DNA from: JACQXM01 sp964569425
GTDB taxonomy: Bacteria; Planctomycetota; Phycisphaerae; UBA1845
Assembly: GCA_964569425.1 (NCBI GenBank)
Contig: CAZMVD010000039.1
Span: 1 to 30,916, forward strand
Length of the DNA: 30,916 nucleotides
Direction of reading: 5' to 3'
In this document: piece after piece, positions 16,099 through 22,582 of the stretch
How positions within the stretch are numbered: position 1 is the first letter of the stretch
Layout of the letters: the number at the start of each line of letters is the position of its first letter
The notes under the pieces: generated by a model
The model's input: the letters and a program-made list of their open reading frames with translations, nothing else
What the model was told of the DNA's origin: nothing
The model's database searches: none
Translations under genes and position numbers: made by a program

Positions 16099-17570
16099 GC
16101 CTTGCCCCGCACCAGGCCGTCCTTCTTGCGCTGGATGCGCGTCAGAAAACTCTGCATGATGCGCTCGTACAGCGCCCCGCCGGCGATGCGATCCTCCTGT
16201 CCCGCGTCGATGCTCGGGTTGTCGTTGATCTCGATCACCCGCACCGAGCCGCCGATCTGTTTGACGTCCACCCCGTACAAACCATCGCCGATCAGCCGCG
16301 CGGCACGCACCGCCGTCTTAAGTACCTGACGCGGAACCTGCTCCAGCGCCACCGCCTCCACGTCGCCGTAGTGCGTGCGCTTCTCCTCCGTCCGCGCGAT
16401 CTGCCAGTGCTTCTTGACCATGAAATACTTGCACGCATAAAGCACCTTGCGATCCAGCAACCCGATCCGCCAGTCAAACTCCGTCGGCAGAAACTCCTGT
16501 GCAATCACCAGGTCCGACTTATCAAACAACTTCTCGAGAATCTCATGCAGCTCCGCCTCCGTCTCCGCCTTCAGCACCCCCTGCGAAAACGAGCTGTCCG
16601 GCTGCTTGAGAATGCACGGCAATCCGATCACCCGCGCCACCTCCTCCCGATTGTCGCGGTGCACCACCAGCGTCCGCGGAATCGGAATCTGGTAGCGCGT
16701 GAGCAGCTCCGCCAGATAGACCTTGTTCGTGCACTTGGCGATCGAGTCCGGGTCGTCGATTACCACCAGCCCTTCCGCCGCCGCCCGCCGCGCGAAACGG
16801 TACGTATGATGGTGCACCGACGTCGTTTCCCGGATGAACAGCGCGTCAAACTCCGCGATCTGAGCGAAGTCCTCCCGCTCGATCAGCTCCACGTCCAGCC
16901 GCAGTCGCTTGCCCGCCGCCACGAACCGCCGAATCGCCCCCGCGTTGGACGGCGCAGTGAGCTCCTCCGGGTTGTGCAGGATCGCCAGGTCATATTGCGC
17001 CCGGCTGCGCCGCTGCGGCGGCAGCCGCGTGTTCGAAAAAAAACGTGAGGCGCAATCCACCACAAACGACTGGTGTGACTCCGGTATGTCATTCGCTGCG
17101 ATGTGCCGGATCCCCTCCAGATACCACTCCCCCTCCCGCCGCTCGAACTCCGCCCGCAGCAGCGGCGCCTGAAAAATCCGAAACAGCCGCGTGCTCAACT
17201 CCTCGTACCGCCGCGCCATGTTCCGCCCGAAATACACGCTCAACACGAATCGACCCGACTTGATCGGACGAAGCGTACGCTGGATCAAATCGTCCATCCC
17301 GTCGGCCACGATCCGCGCAATCGAAACCGTCTTCATGTCCTGAATCGCCGTGATGCTCGGAATCGGCTTGTGCCCCCGCGCCATCGCCAGCAGCGAAACG
17401 TAGTACCCGTTGCTCTGATAGCGGTACGATCGGCACAGGTTGAACACCCGCACGTTCCGCAGCCGGCTGTACCGCGGATCGGTCAGATAGGCGTGCGCCG
17501 CCACCACCGGCACCGACGGAATTTCCAGTGGCCAGCGCTTCGGATTGTAGACTACGATCAGGTTCGTCAC
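16095..17570 (-). CDS. RimK-like ATP-grasp ligase with RimK-associated N-terminal (RLAN) domain
   Basis: This 491-aa protein has two parts. Residues about 1-160 match the RLAN domain (IVVYNPKRWPLEIPSVPVVAAHAYLTDP, ARGHKPIPSITAIQD, LSVYFGRN). Residues about 200-480 form a RimK-type ATP-grasp: DALFIRETTSVHHHTYRFA, DDPDSIAKCTNKVYLAELL, GLPCILKQPDSSFSQGV with the nucleotide-binding Lys, and IEINDNPSIDAGQED as the metal site. ATP-grasps of this type add amino acids, often glutamate, to proteins or small acceptors through an acyl-phosphate. Overlap with the GCS2 gene (4 nt) and a 10-nt gap from the C39-like peptidase gene point to one pathway. Start is the ATG at 17570. The acceptor is unknown. Confidence 0.9.
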   Translation of the reverse strand: MTNLIVVYNPKRWPLEIPSVPVVAAHAYLTDPRYSRLRNVRVFNLCRSYRYQSNGYYVSLLAMARGHKPIPSITAIQDMKTVSIARIVADGMDDLIQRTLRPIKSGRFVLSVYFGRNMARRYEELSTRLFRIFQAPLLRAEFERREGEWYLEGIRHIAANDIPESHQSFVVDCASRFFSNTRLPPQRRSRAQYDLAILHNPEELTAPSNAGAIRRFVAAGKRLRLDVELIEREDFAQIAEFDALFIRETTSVHHHTYRFARRAAAEGLVVIDDPDSIAKCTNKVYLAELLTRYQIPIPRTLVVHRDNREEVARVIGLPCILKQPDSSFSQGVLKAETEAELHEILEKLFDKSDLVIAQEFLPTEFDWRIGLLDRKVLYACKYFMVKKHWQIARTEEKRTHYGDVEAVALEQVPRQVLKTAVRAARLIGDGLYGVDVKQIGGSVRVIEINDNPSIDAGQEDRIAGGALYERIMQSFLTRIQRKKDGLVRGKA

Positions 17571-17580
17571 GGTCCCGAAT

Positions 17581-18306
17581 TCAACCCCTTTGGTCTTTGC
17601 GGCGCGCCGGCGGCTCCAGGATCAGCAGATTGGCATCGTACGTCACAATCCCCAGCAGCACCGCCCCCAGCACCCGGTCGATGCTCACCGGGTACGTATG
17701 ATGCGCCGCCATCGGATTCGGATGCAGCGGATCCGCCACCAGAACGTCGCGCTCCTCGCGCTCATAACCGCACAGCACCACGAAATGCCCCACCGGAAAT
17801 CCCCGAACGCCGTCACTGATCCCCTCCGCGCCATATTCCCGCGCCGCATGGTACAGGTAGGTGGCACTCAAACCAGTCAAGATCGGCCGCCCCTGCGTCA
17901 GGTGCCCGCGCACCAGTTTCGTCGTCAGGTCCTCAAACCGCACAACCCCCCCGAGGTCGAGAAACTCCAGGTACCCTTCCGTGGCCTCTCGAAGTTTGAC
18001 GTCTGCTTTCACATCCACCTGCTCGGCCAGTTTCCGGCGCAGGTCCCCGGCCTGCGGCCCGAACCACGTCGGGTCGAAAAGCTGCAGGTTGTACGTGTAA
18101 ATCGTCGCCCGGTAACCGCGCCGCAGCGCATGGCAGGCCAGAAACACCGCCAGCGTCCCGCCTTCGCTGAGTACCGAAACCTCAGAAATGACCTTCGTCA
18201 AATCGACCACATCGCCGTAATAGCGATAAAGCGCGTGCAGGCACGTCGGCCCGCAGGTCGTCGCGTCAGGCTGCGGAAGAATCTCAAACGGATGCAACTC
18301 CGCCAT
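17581..18306 (-). CDS. Peptidase C39-like (papain-fold) cysteine peptidase
   Basis: This 241-aa protein has the C39-like signature at its N-terminus, LPQPDATTCGPTCLHALYRYYG, with C18 as the predicted nucleophile and Q12 for the oxyanion hole. PVGHFVVLCGYE supplies H174, and LVADPL supplies D192, completing a papain-type triad. There is no ABC-transporter domain and no signal peptide, unlike bacteriocin exporters, so it acts in the cytoplasm on a soluble peptide or protein. Being first in the ligase block, it may cleave a precursor or release an amino-acid tag. The ATG at 18306 has only a weak ribosome site. The family call is firm; the substrate is inferred. Confidence 0.85.
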   Translation of the reverse strand: MAELHPFEILPQPDATTCGPTCLHALYRYYGDVVDLTKVISEVSVLSEGGTLAVFLACHALRRGYRATIYTYNLQLFDPTWFGPQAGDLRRKLAEQVDVKADVKLREATEGYLEFLDLGGVVRFEDLTTKLVRGHLTQGRPILTGLSATYLYHAAREYGAEGISDGVRGFPVGHFVVLCGYEREERDVLVADPLHPNPMAAHHTYPVSIDRVLGAVLLGIVTYDANLLILEPPARRKDQRG

Positions 18307-18516
18307 GGGCTGCCAGCCAACCGCGCCCGTGAGAAAACCTACCTCAACCCCGGGCGAATCGCCGCAACGGCCACCGCCCCTGCTCCACTCGACAAGCTAT
18401 CGCGCCTGTTCCGGAAATGGAACGCCGCGCGTCAGCCTTGCGCTGAACGCCCGGACCGAAACCGCGCTCATCGGCCGGCCGCCACACCGCCCCACGCCGG
18501 CCTCGCCCGCCGCCGC

Positions 18517-18678
18517 CTAGATATTCTGCAGGATCGCGATGCTTCCCGCCGCCGTGATGCCCAGAAACACCGTCTGAAGAAAGGCATTAAACGTTCCGAA
18601 ATCGCACCCGCCCGCCTGCAACAGCACCGCGCCGGTCGCGATCATCTTCACCATCCGCAGCGTACGCATCTTGATCAT
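18517..18678 (-). CDS. Small lipoprotein-like peptide (53 aa)
   Basis: A 53-codon frame starts at ATG 18678 with CGGAG about 9-12 nt upstream and ends in TAG. The peptide has a basic start (MIKMRTLRMVKMIATG), a hydrophobic run and LLQAGGC, which fits a lipoprotein signal with Cys25 as the lipidated residue. A short mature part (DFGTFNAFLQTVFLGITAAG) follows and ends SIAILQNI. It may be a small envelope-anchored peptide, or a membrane peptide with a second hydrophobic segment. The function is unknown. It lies upstream of the C39-like peptidase gene on the same strand, about 210 nt away, so it could be part of that operon or even a substrate; there is no direct evidence for that. Confidence 0.6.
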   Translation of the reverse strand: MIKMRTLRMVKMIATGAVLLQAGGCDFGTFNAFLQTVFLGITAAGSIAILQNI

Positions 18679-18986
18679 CGGGTTTGCACTCCGTCTGGCC
18701 GTTCAAGACGATTGGTTTTCACGATCGACCGCCCGCCGCGCCGCGAGAATCCGTTCAATCGTGCCCCGGAAGTCTACAGCCGCACGTCCGAGCGTCAATT
18801 GCTCATCACGAACGCCGGCAATCGTAACCTGCCGCGCGACAAGCCGCCGAATCCCGCCGCCACTCGTTCAAGCCCCGCCAACGCGGACCGCCACCATGTC
18901 AGTTACATGGCGTTTCCTTGCACAATTATCCAGGAAAATACCTCCCAAAATCCCTTGAATTCTGCTGAAAACCTGTGTGATTTTGA

Positions 18987-19015
18987 TTGACGAATTCGCC
19001 TCGTTTCGGTACACT
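18987..19015 (+). promoter_or_regulatory. Sigma70-like promoter for the MopE/IPTL-like protein
   Basis: TTGACG (18987-18992), a 17-nt spacer, then TACACT (19010-19015). Transcription would begin near 19022, giving a leader of about 115 nt before the ATG at 19137. Confidence 0.6.
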
Positions 19016-19136
19016 TGTGGCCGCGATTGGGAACCCGGGCCGTTCCCACGCATACCAACCCCGCCGTTGATTCGGTTCGTCTTTTGGCGCTTCATCGGTG
19101 GCGACCCTGCCGCCGACCGTTTGAGGAGGAAATGCG

Positions 19137-19970
19137 ATGAGACCAAACGCTGGTTTGGCGTGCACCGGCATCGTCGGACTGTTCACTTTCCTCCTGGCGC
19201 CCATGGCCGCCCAGGCTGGCTCCCACACCTGGCGCGTCAACGAGGTCTACAGCAGCGCCGACGGCAGCGTCCAGTTCATCGAACTGAGAGAAACCTGTGG
19301 CACCAACGGCGAAACGTTTCTTTCCGGCCATCAGGTGCTGAGCAATGCCAATTCCGTCAACCTGGTCAACCTCCCGCCCAACAGCTCGGCCAACAGGCAC
19401 CTCCTGCTCGCCACCGCCAACATCACCAGCTTCGGCGGGCCCACGCCCGATTACGTCATCCCCGCCGATTTCTTCAGCCTCCTCGGCGACTTGTTGCAAT
19501 ACACCCCCTACCACTCCTGCAACATGGCCTCGGGCACCATTCCCACCAACGGCACCGATTCGCTCAACCGCCCCGCCGGCTGCTCGACCTCCACCTGCCC
19601 CAATACGGTGGCCACCAACTCACCGACAAACTTCAACGGCGACACGGGGTCCGTCGTCGTTGGCAGTTGCATCGACAACGACGGCGATGGATACGGTGAT
19701 CCCGGCGATGCCTCCTGTTCCGCCGGCCCCGAAACCGACTGCGATGATACCGATCCCGATGTCAACCCCGGCGCAACCGAGATCTGCGACGACACCATCG
19801 ACAACAACTGCGACGGCGACGCCGACTGCGACGATGCCGACTGTTCAGACGATCCTGCTTGCAGCGCGAACGTGCCCACCGCGTCTCAATGGGGCGTGAT
19901 CATGATGGGGTTGCTGCTCCTGGCGGCGGGAACCATCGTCACCACCAGGCGTACCCGGCCGGCCGTTTGA
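19137..19970 (+). CDS. Secreted protein with MopE-like acidic repeat and IPTL/VPTASQWG C-terminal sorting tail
   Basis: This 277-aa protein begins with a signal peptide (cleavage likely after MAAQA27). Residues about 30-175 include HTWRVNEVYSSADGSVQFIELRE, reminiscent of the lamin-tail-like surface domain. Residues about 178-245 are a Cys/Asp-rich MopE-like putative metal-binding repeat (DNDGDGYGDP, CDDTDPDVNPGATEICDD, DNNCDGDADCDDADC). The tail VPTASQWGVIMM, a hydrophobic helix and TTRRTRP form a tripartite sorting signal like IPTL-CTERM, implying membrane processing and surface display or release. AGGAGG (19124-19129) lies 7 nt upstream of the ATG, and a promoter is at 18987. The gene stands alone. 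Domain calls are good; the role (calcium-stabilised surface protein) is inferred. Confidence 0.85.
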   Translation: MRPNAGLACTGIVGLFTFLLAPMAAQAGSHTWRVNEVYSSADGSVQFIELRETCGTNGETFLSGHQVLSNANSVNLVNLPPNSSANRHLLLATANITSFGGPTPDYVIPADFFSLLGDLLQYTPYHSCNMASGTIPTNGTDSLNRPAGCSTSTCPNTVATNSPTNFNGDTGSVVVGSCIDNDGDGYGDPGDASCSAGPETDCDDTDPDVNPGATEICDDTIDNNCDGDADCDDADCSDDPACSANVPTASQWGVIMMGLLLLAAGTIVTTRRTRPAV

Positions 19971-19982
19971 ATCGCCGGCCGG
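19955..19982 (+). terminator. GC-rich hairpin spanning the stop codon
   Basis: A perfect 9-bp stem, CCGGCCGGC - 10-nt loop - GCCGGCCGG, starts in the last codons of the MopE/IPTL-like gene and encloses its stop codon in the loop. No U-tract follows. It could terminate transcription or protect the 3' end. Confidence 0.45.
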
Positions 19983-20038
19983 TGGCTTGCCCGGGCGCCG
20001 GCCGCTTTACTTCGAAGAGACTGGAACGCCTGCGCCGC

Positions 20039-20060
20039 ACGACCCGCGTTTCCGGGTCGT
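20039..20060. terminator. Hairpin between convergent genes
   Basis: ACGACCCG - CGTTTC - CGGGTCGT is a perfect 8-bp stem in the short gap between the plus-strand MopE/IPTL-like gene and the minus-strand CxxC-repeat gene. Its position suits a bidirectional terminator, though there is no T-run. Confidence 0.45.
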
Positions 20061-20081
20061 CAACAACCTCAGCCGGGCAGG

Positions 20082-20693
20082 TCAGGGTTTGCTCGTCGCG
20101 ACCTCGCGCCCACCTTCAAAGGAAACCTTGCATTTCACGCACGGGCCGTCGTTGATCATCGCAATCGCACAACTCAGGCACGTCTTCGCACGTTCTATCG
20201 CGGACTTCAACAAGCCCCGCACCCGGACCACCTCCTCGAACTCCTTCCGGTCCTCGTAAGCGCGATGACCGACCATGCCCACGCCGCAATCGCCGCACCA
20301 GCCCGCATCGGTCATGTGCTTGACGCAGGCCGCGCAGGTAACCGCACCGGCTTTCTTCAACGCCCCGCGCGCCAAACCGTACGTCAGCCGCGAGAAAAAC
20401 GCCTGCTTGCGCACAAACCCGATCTTGCACGGGTCACAGTAACCATCGGTATCATACGCCTTCCGGCACGAATCACAGCGAAGCGACGCCGGATCGACGT
20501 CGTGCCCATGCGGATCCAGCGCATCGAAAAACGCCGCCGATTCAATCTTGATCCCCGCCAGGTACCCGAATTCGCACTTCCCGCACCACCCGTCCGATTG
20601 CACAATCGTGGCGCAATGGCAGACCGTCTTGTCCATCTCCGAAACCGGCGGATGAAGACACACCAGGAAAAGCCACAGGCGGATAACGGCCAT
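20082..20693 (-). CDS. Four-fold CxxC zinc-knuckle repeat protein
   Basis: This 203-aa protein of no family I recognise contains four copies of a C-x2-C-x9-C-x2-C unit. The cysteines are C25/C27-C37/C40 (the first pair is CxC), C73/C76-C86/C89, C120/C123-C133/C136 and C172/C175-C185/C188. Each unit ends in a DGWCGKC-like turn and is followed by a short xGxxxx linker, with about 47-52 residues per repeat. Each could bind one zinc ion. The N-terminus (MAVIRLWLFLVCLHPPVS) is hydrophobic and may be a short signal or anchor. GGGAGGT about 8 nt upstream supports ATG 20693 rather than 20804. The function is unknown; binding to a protein, nucleic acid or metal is possible. Confidence 0.72.
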   Translation of the reverse strand: MAVIRLWLFLVCLHPPVSEMDKTVCHCATIVQSDGWCGKCEFGYLAGIKIESAAFFDALDPHGHDVDPASLRCDSCRKAYDTDGYCDPCKIGFVRKQAFFSRLTYGLARGALKKAGAVTCAACVKHMTDAGWCGDCGVGMVGHRAYEDRKEFEEVVRVRGLLKSAIERAKTCLSCAIAMINDGPCVKCKVSFEGGREVATSKP

Positions 20694-20740
20694 CACGGGC
20701 AACCTCCCGCAAGCCCCCAGGAACTGACCTGACCGCAACG

Positions 20741-20769
20741 ACCATAGCAAATCGGCACTGCCAAAACAA
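20741..20769 (-). promoter_or_regulatory. Sigma70-like promoter for the CxxC-repeat gene
   Basis: On the minus strand, TTGTTT (20764-20769), a 17-nt spacer, then TATGGT (20741-20746). It lies about 50 nt before the ATG at 20693. Confidence 0.5.
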
Positions 20770-20816
20770 GGCACTCGGGCCCCATGCCGGGCGGTCGGCG
20801 TCACCCGTCGCGACCA

Positions 20817-20845
20817 TTGCCGCTATCGCACAACGCACATACAAA
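20817..20845 (+). promoter_or_regulatory. Possible promoter giving a leaderless GNAT mRNA
   Basis: TTGCCG (20817-20822), 17 nt, then TACAAA (20840-20845). The predicted transcription start is within 1-2 nt of the ATG at 20854, and no Shine-Dalgarno precedes that ATG. Confidence 0.4.
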
Positions 20846-20853
20846 TCACCCAA

Positions 20854-21696
20854 ATGAGCCTTCGGATGCGAAACCTCACTTTATCTGACCTCGACTTCGC
20901 CCTTGCCCAGACCCGACGTGAAGGCTGGGGAGCAGACCCCCTCCTCCTGCGAACCGTCCTCGCACACGATCCCACCGGGTGCTTTCTCGCCGAACTCGCC
21001 CATCAACCCTTGGGACTGGTCACGACAACGCACTACGCGCTGTCCGGCTGGATCGGCCACCTCATCGTTCTGCCCCACCATCGCCGCACCGGCATCGGCT
21101 CACAGTTGTTGTCGGCCGCGCTCGCCCATCTGGAGGCGCAGCACGCGAAAACCGTGTACCTCGACGCCGATCCGCCCGGCGTCCGCCTGTATCGCCGCCT
21201 CGGCTTTCAGGAAGAATTCGAATCACTTCGCTTTCGCCGCGATCCCGCACCTTGCCACCCGGCCCCCCCGACCCGCCCCATCCGGCCTGACGATCTGCCG
21301 CGGGTGGCCGTGCTCGACGAATCAGCCCTCGGCGAGCGGCGCGACCGCTTCCTTTCCTTGCTCCTGCGCGAAGGGGCTGAAGGATTTTCCGTGGGCGATG
21401 GCCCTTCCGTCGAAGGGTACATCATGGTCCAGCAGCGGGAGGGAGGCGTGCGCATCGGCCCCTGGGTGGCCGCCGCGCCGCAACACGCCGAGATGTTGCT
21501 ACACACCGCCGTCGCCCTCCACCCGGACGAACCCATCGTGGTCGCCCCGCCGGCCTGCAATCCGCACGCCCACGCTCTTCTTCACGCCGCCGGATTTCGC
21601 CCCTCGCCCTCCAGCCTCCGCATGCGCCTGGGACCCGCCACACCGCGTTTCGAATGCACCATGGTCTACAGCATCGCCAGCGGCGCTACGGGATGA
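20854..21696 (+). CDS. GNAT N-acetyltransferase with C-terminal YitH-like (Acetyltransf_18) domain
   Basis: This 280-aa protein has an N-terminal GNAT domain (residues about 1-130). The acetyl-CoA loop is PHHRRTGIGSQLLSAALAHL, with the V/I-x-P-x-x-R-x-x-G-I-G pattern, followed by LDADPPGVRLYRRLGFQEE. The second half (about 140-278) has TRPIRPDDLPRVAVLDESALGERRDRFL and VVAPPACNPHAHALLHAAGFRP, as in the YitH/Acetyltransf_18 domain. It should acetylate an amine of an unknown small molecule or protein in the cytoplasm. No ribosome site precedes ATG 20854, in line with a leaderless mRNA; ATG 20866 is an alternative. It is transcribed divergently from the CxxC-repeat gene. Confidence 0.86.
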   Translation: MSLRMRNLTLSDLDFALAQTRREGWGADPLLLRTVLAHDPTGCFLAELAHQPLGLVTTTHYALSGWIGHLIVLPHHRRTGIGSQLLSAALAHLEAQHAKTVYLDADPPGVRLYRRLGFQEEFESLRFRRDPAPCHPAPPTRPIRPDDLPRVAVLDESALGERRDRFLSLLLREGAEGFSVGDGPSVEGYIMVQQREGGVRIGPWVAAAPQHAEMLLHTAVALHPDEPIVVAPPACNPHAHALLHAAGFRPSPSSLRMRLGPATPRFECTMVYSIASGATG

Positions 21697-21729
21697 CCCA
21701 CCTCACCCCGCCGACCGGCCGCGCAAACG

Positions 21730-21758
21730 TTGAGCCCCTCATCCCTTGAAGGTAGAAT
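21730..21758 (+). promoter_or_regulatory. Promoter giving a probable leaderless mRNA for the hydrolase gene
   Basis: TTGAGC (21730-21735), a 17-nt spacer, then TAGAAT (21753-21758). The ATG at 21766 is the eighth base after the -10 box, where transcription is expected to start. Confidence 0.5.
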
Positions 21759-21765
21759 CAACCCC

Positions 21766-22491
21766 ATGAACGCGACCATCACCTGGCTCGGACATTCCGC
21801 ATTCCGACTCGTCCTGAGCGACGGGCGGACCCTCTACATCGACCCCTGGCTCACCGACAATCCCGTCTGCCCGCCGGAACTCAAGAAGCCGAGCCGGTGC
21901 GACGTCGTCCTCCTCACCCACGGCCACTTCGACCACGTCGGCGACGTGAAAACGCTGATCGAATCCTTCGACCCGGTCATCGTGGCCAACTACGACCTGT
22001 GCAACGCCCTCAACACCCTGCACGGCAAGGGCCGCTACTCGGGCATGAACACCGGCGGCACGCAAACCATTGACGGCCTGCGAATCTCGCTCACCCGTGC
22101 GTACCACTCGTCGGGCATCGACACGCCCGCCGGCCCCATGTACGCCGGCATGCCCAACGGCGTGGTCGTCAACCCTCCGGGTCTCGCCACCCTCTACCAC
22201 GCCGGGGATACCGACGTGTTCAGTGACATGACCCTTATCGCGCAGCTTTTTAATCCGAAGATATGCATCCTGCCCATGGGCGACCTGTACACCATGGGGC
22301 CGCGCGGCGCGGCGCTGGCCGCCAAGTTCCTCCAGCCCACCGCCATCATCCCCTGCCATTACAAGACCTTTCCTGTGCTGGCCCAGTCCGCCGACGAACT
22401 GCGCGAAGCCCTCCCCTCCGAATTGCGCCACCGCATCTTCGCCCCCGACATCGGCGAACCGCTGACCTGGACCGCCACCGGCGTGAATTGA
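21766..22491 (+). CDS. Metallo-beta-lactamase-fold metal-dependent hydrolase (UPF0173/YtkL-like)
   Basis: This 241-aa protein opens with MNATITWLGHSAFRL and has the metal site LTHGHFDHVGD (H52, H54, D56, H57), then TLYHAGDTDVFSDM and a late PCHYKTFPVL with the final metal histidine. These features and the length fit the UPF0173 (YtkL) group of the beta-lactamase fold, whose substrates are mostly unknown. The codon at 21730 also opens this frame, but it forms the -35 box of a good promoter, so translation most likely begins at ATG 21766. It stands between the GNAT and SulP genes. Confidence 0.88.
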   Translation: MNATITWLGHSAFRLVLSDGRTLYIDPWLTDNPVCPPELKKPSRCDVVLLTHGHFDHVGDVKTLIESFDPVIVANYDLCNALNTLHGKGRYSGMNTGGTQTIDGLRISLTRAYHSSGIDTPAGPMYAGMPNGVVVNPPGLATLYHAGDTDVFSDMTLIAQLFNPKICILPMGDLYTMGPRGAALAAKFLQPTAIIPCHYKTFPVLAQSADELREALPSELRHRIFAPDIGEPLTWTATGVN

Positions 22492-22582
22492 CCGCGCTCT
22501 TGTCCGCCGCGGGCGTTCGGGTACGCTTCCCCCCTTTCCGTCCCCAGCCGGGACTGCCGTACGTTCCTGGGTTCGTTGTCGT

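Larger units (their letters stand above)
18307..19136. other. 830-base region with one tiny lipoprotein gene and a promoter
   Basis: Apart from the 53-codon lipoprotein gene (18517-18678, -) and the promoter at 18987-19015 (+), nothing here is convincing. A 54-codon stop-free frame on the minus strand (18703-18867) has protein-like sequence but no ordinary start codon. GC falls in 18895-19020, as expected of a regulatory region. Confidence 0.5.

Noticed and set aside
18703..18867. A 54-codon stop-free minus-strand stretch with protein-like sequence (VRDEQLTLGRAAVDFRGTIE)
   Set aside because: No ATG, GTG or TTG start early in the frame and no ribosome site; kept only as a curiosity near the small lipoprotein gene.
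22500..22527. TTGTCC - 16 nt - TACGCT as a promoter for the SulP gene
   Set aside because: The -10 box is poor and the spacing short; likely chance.
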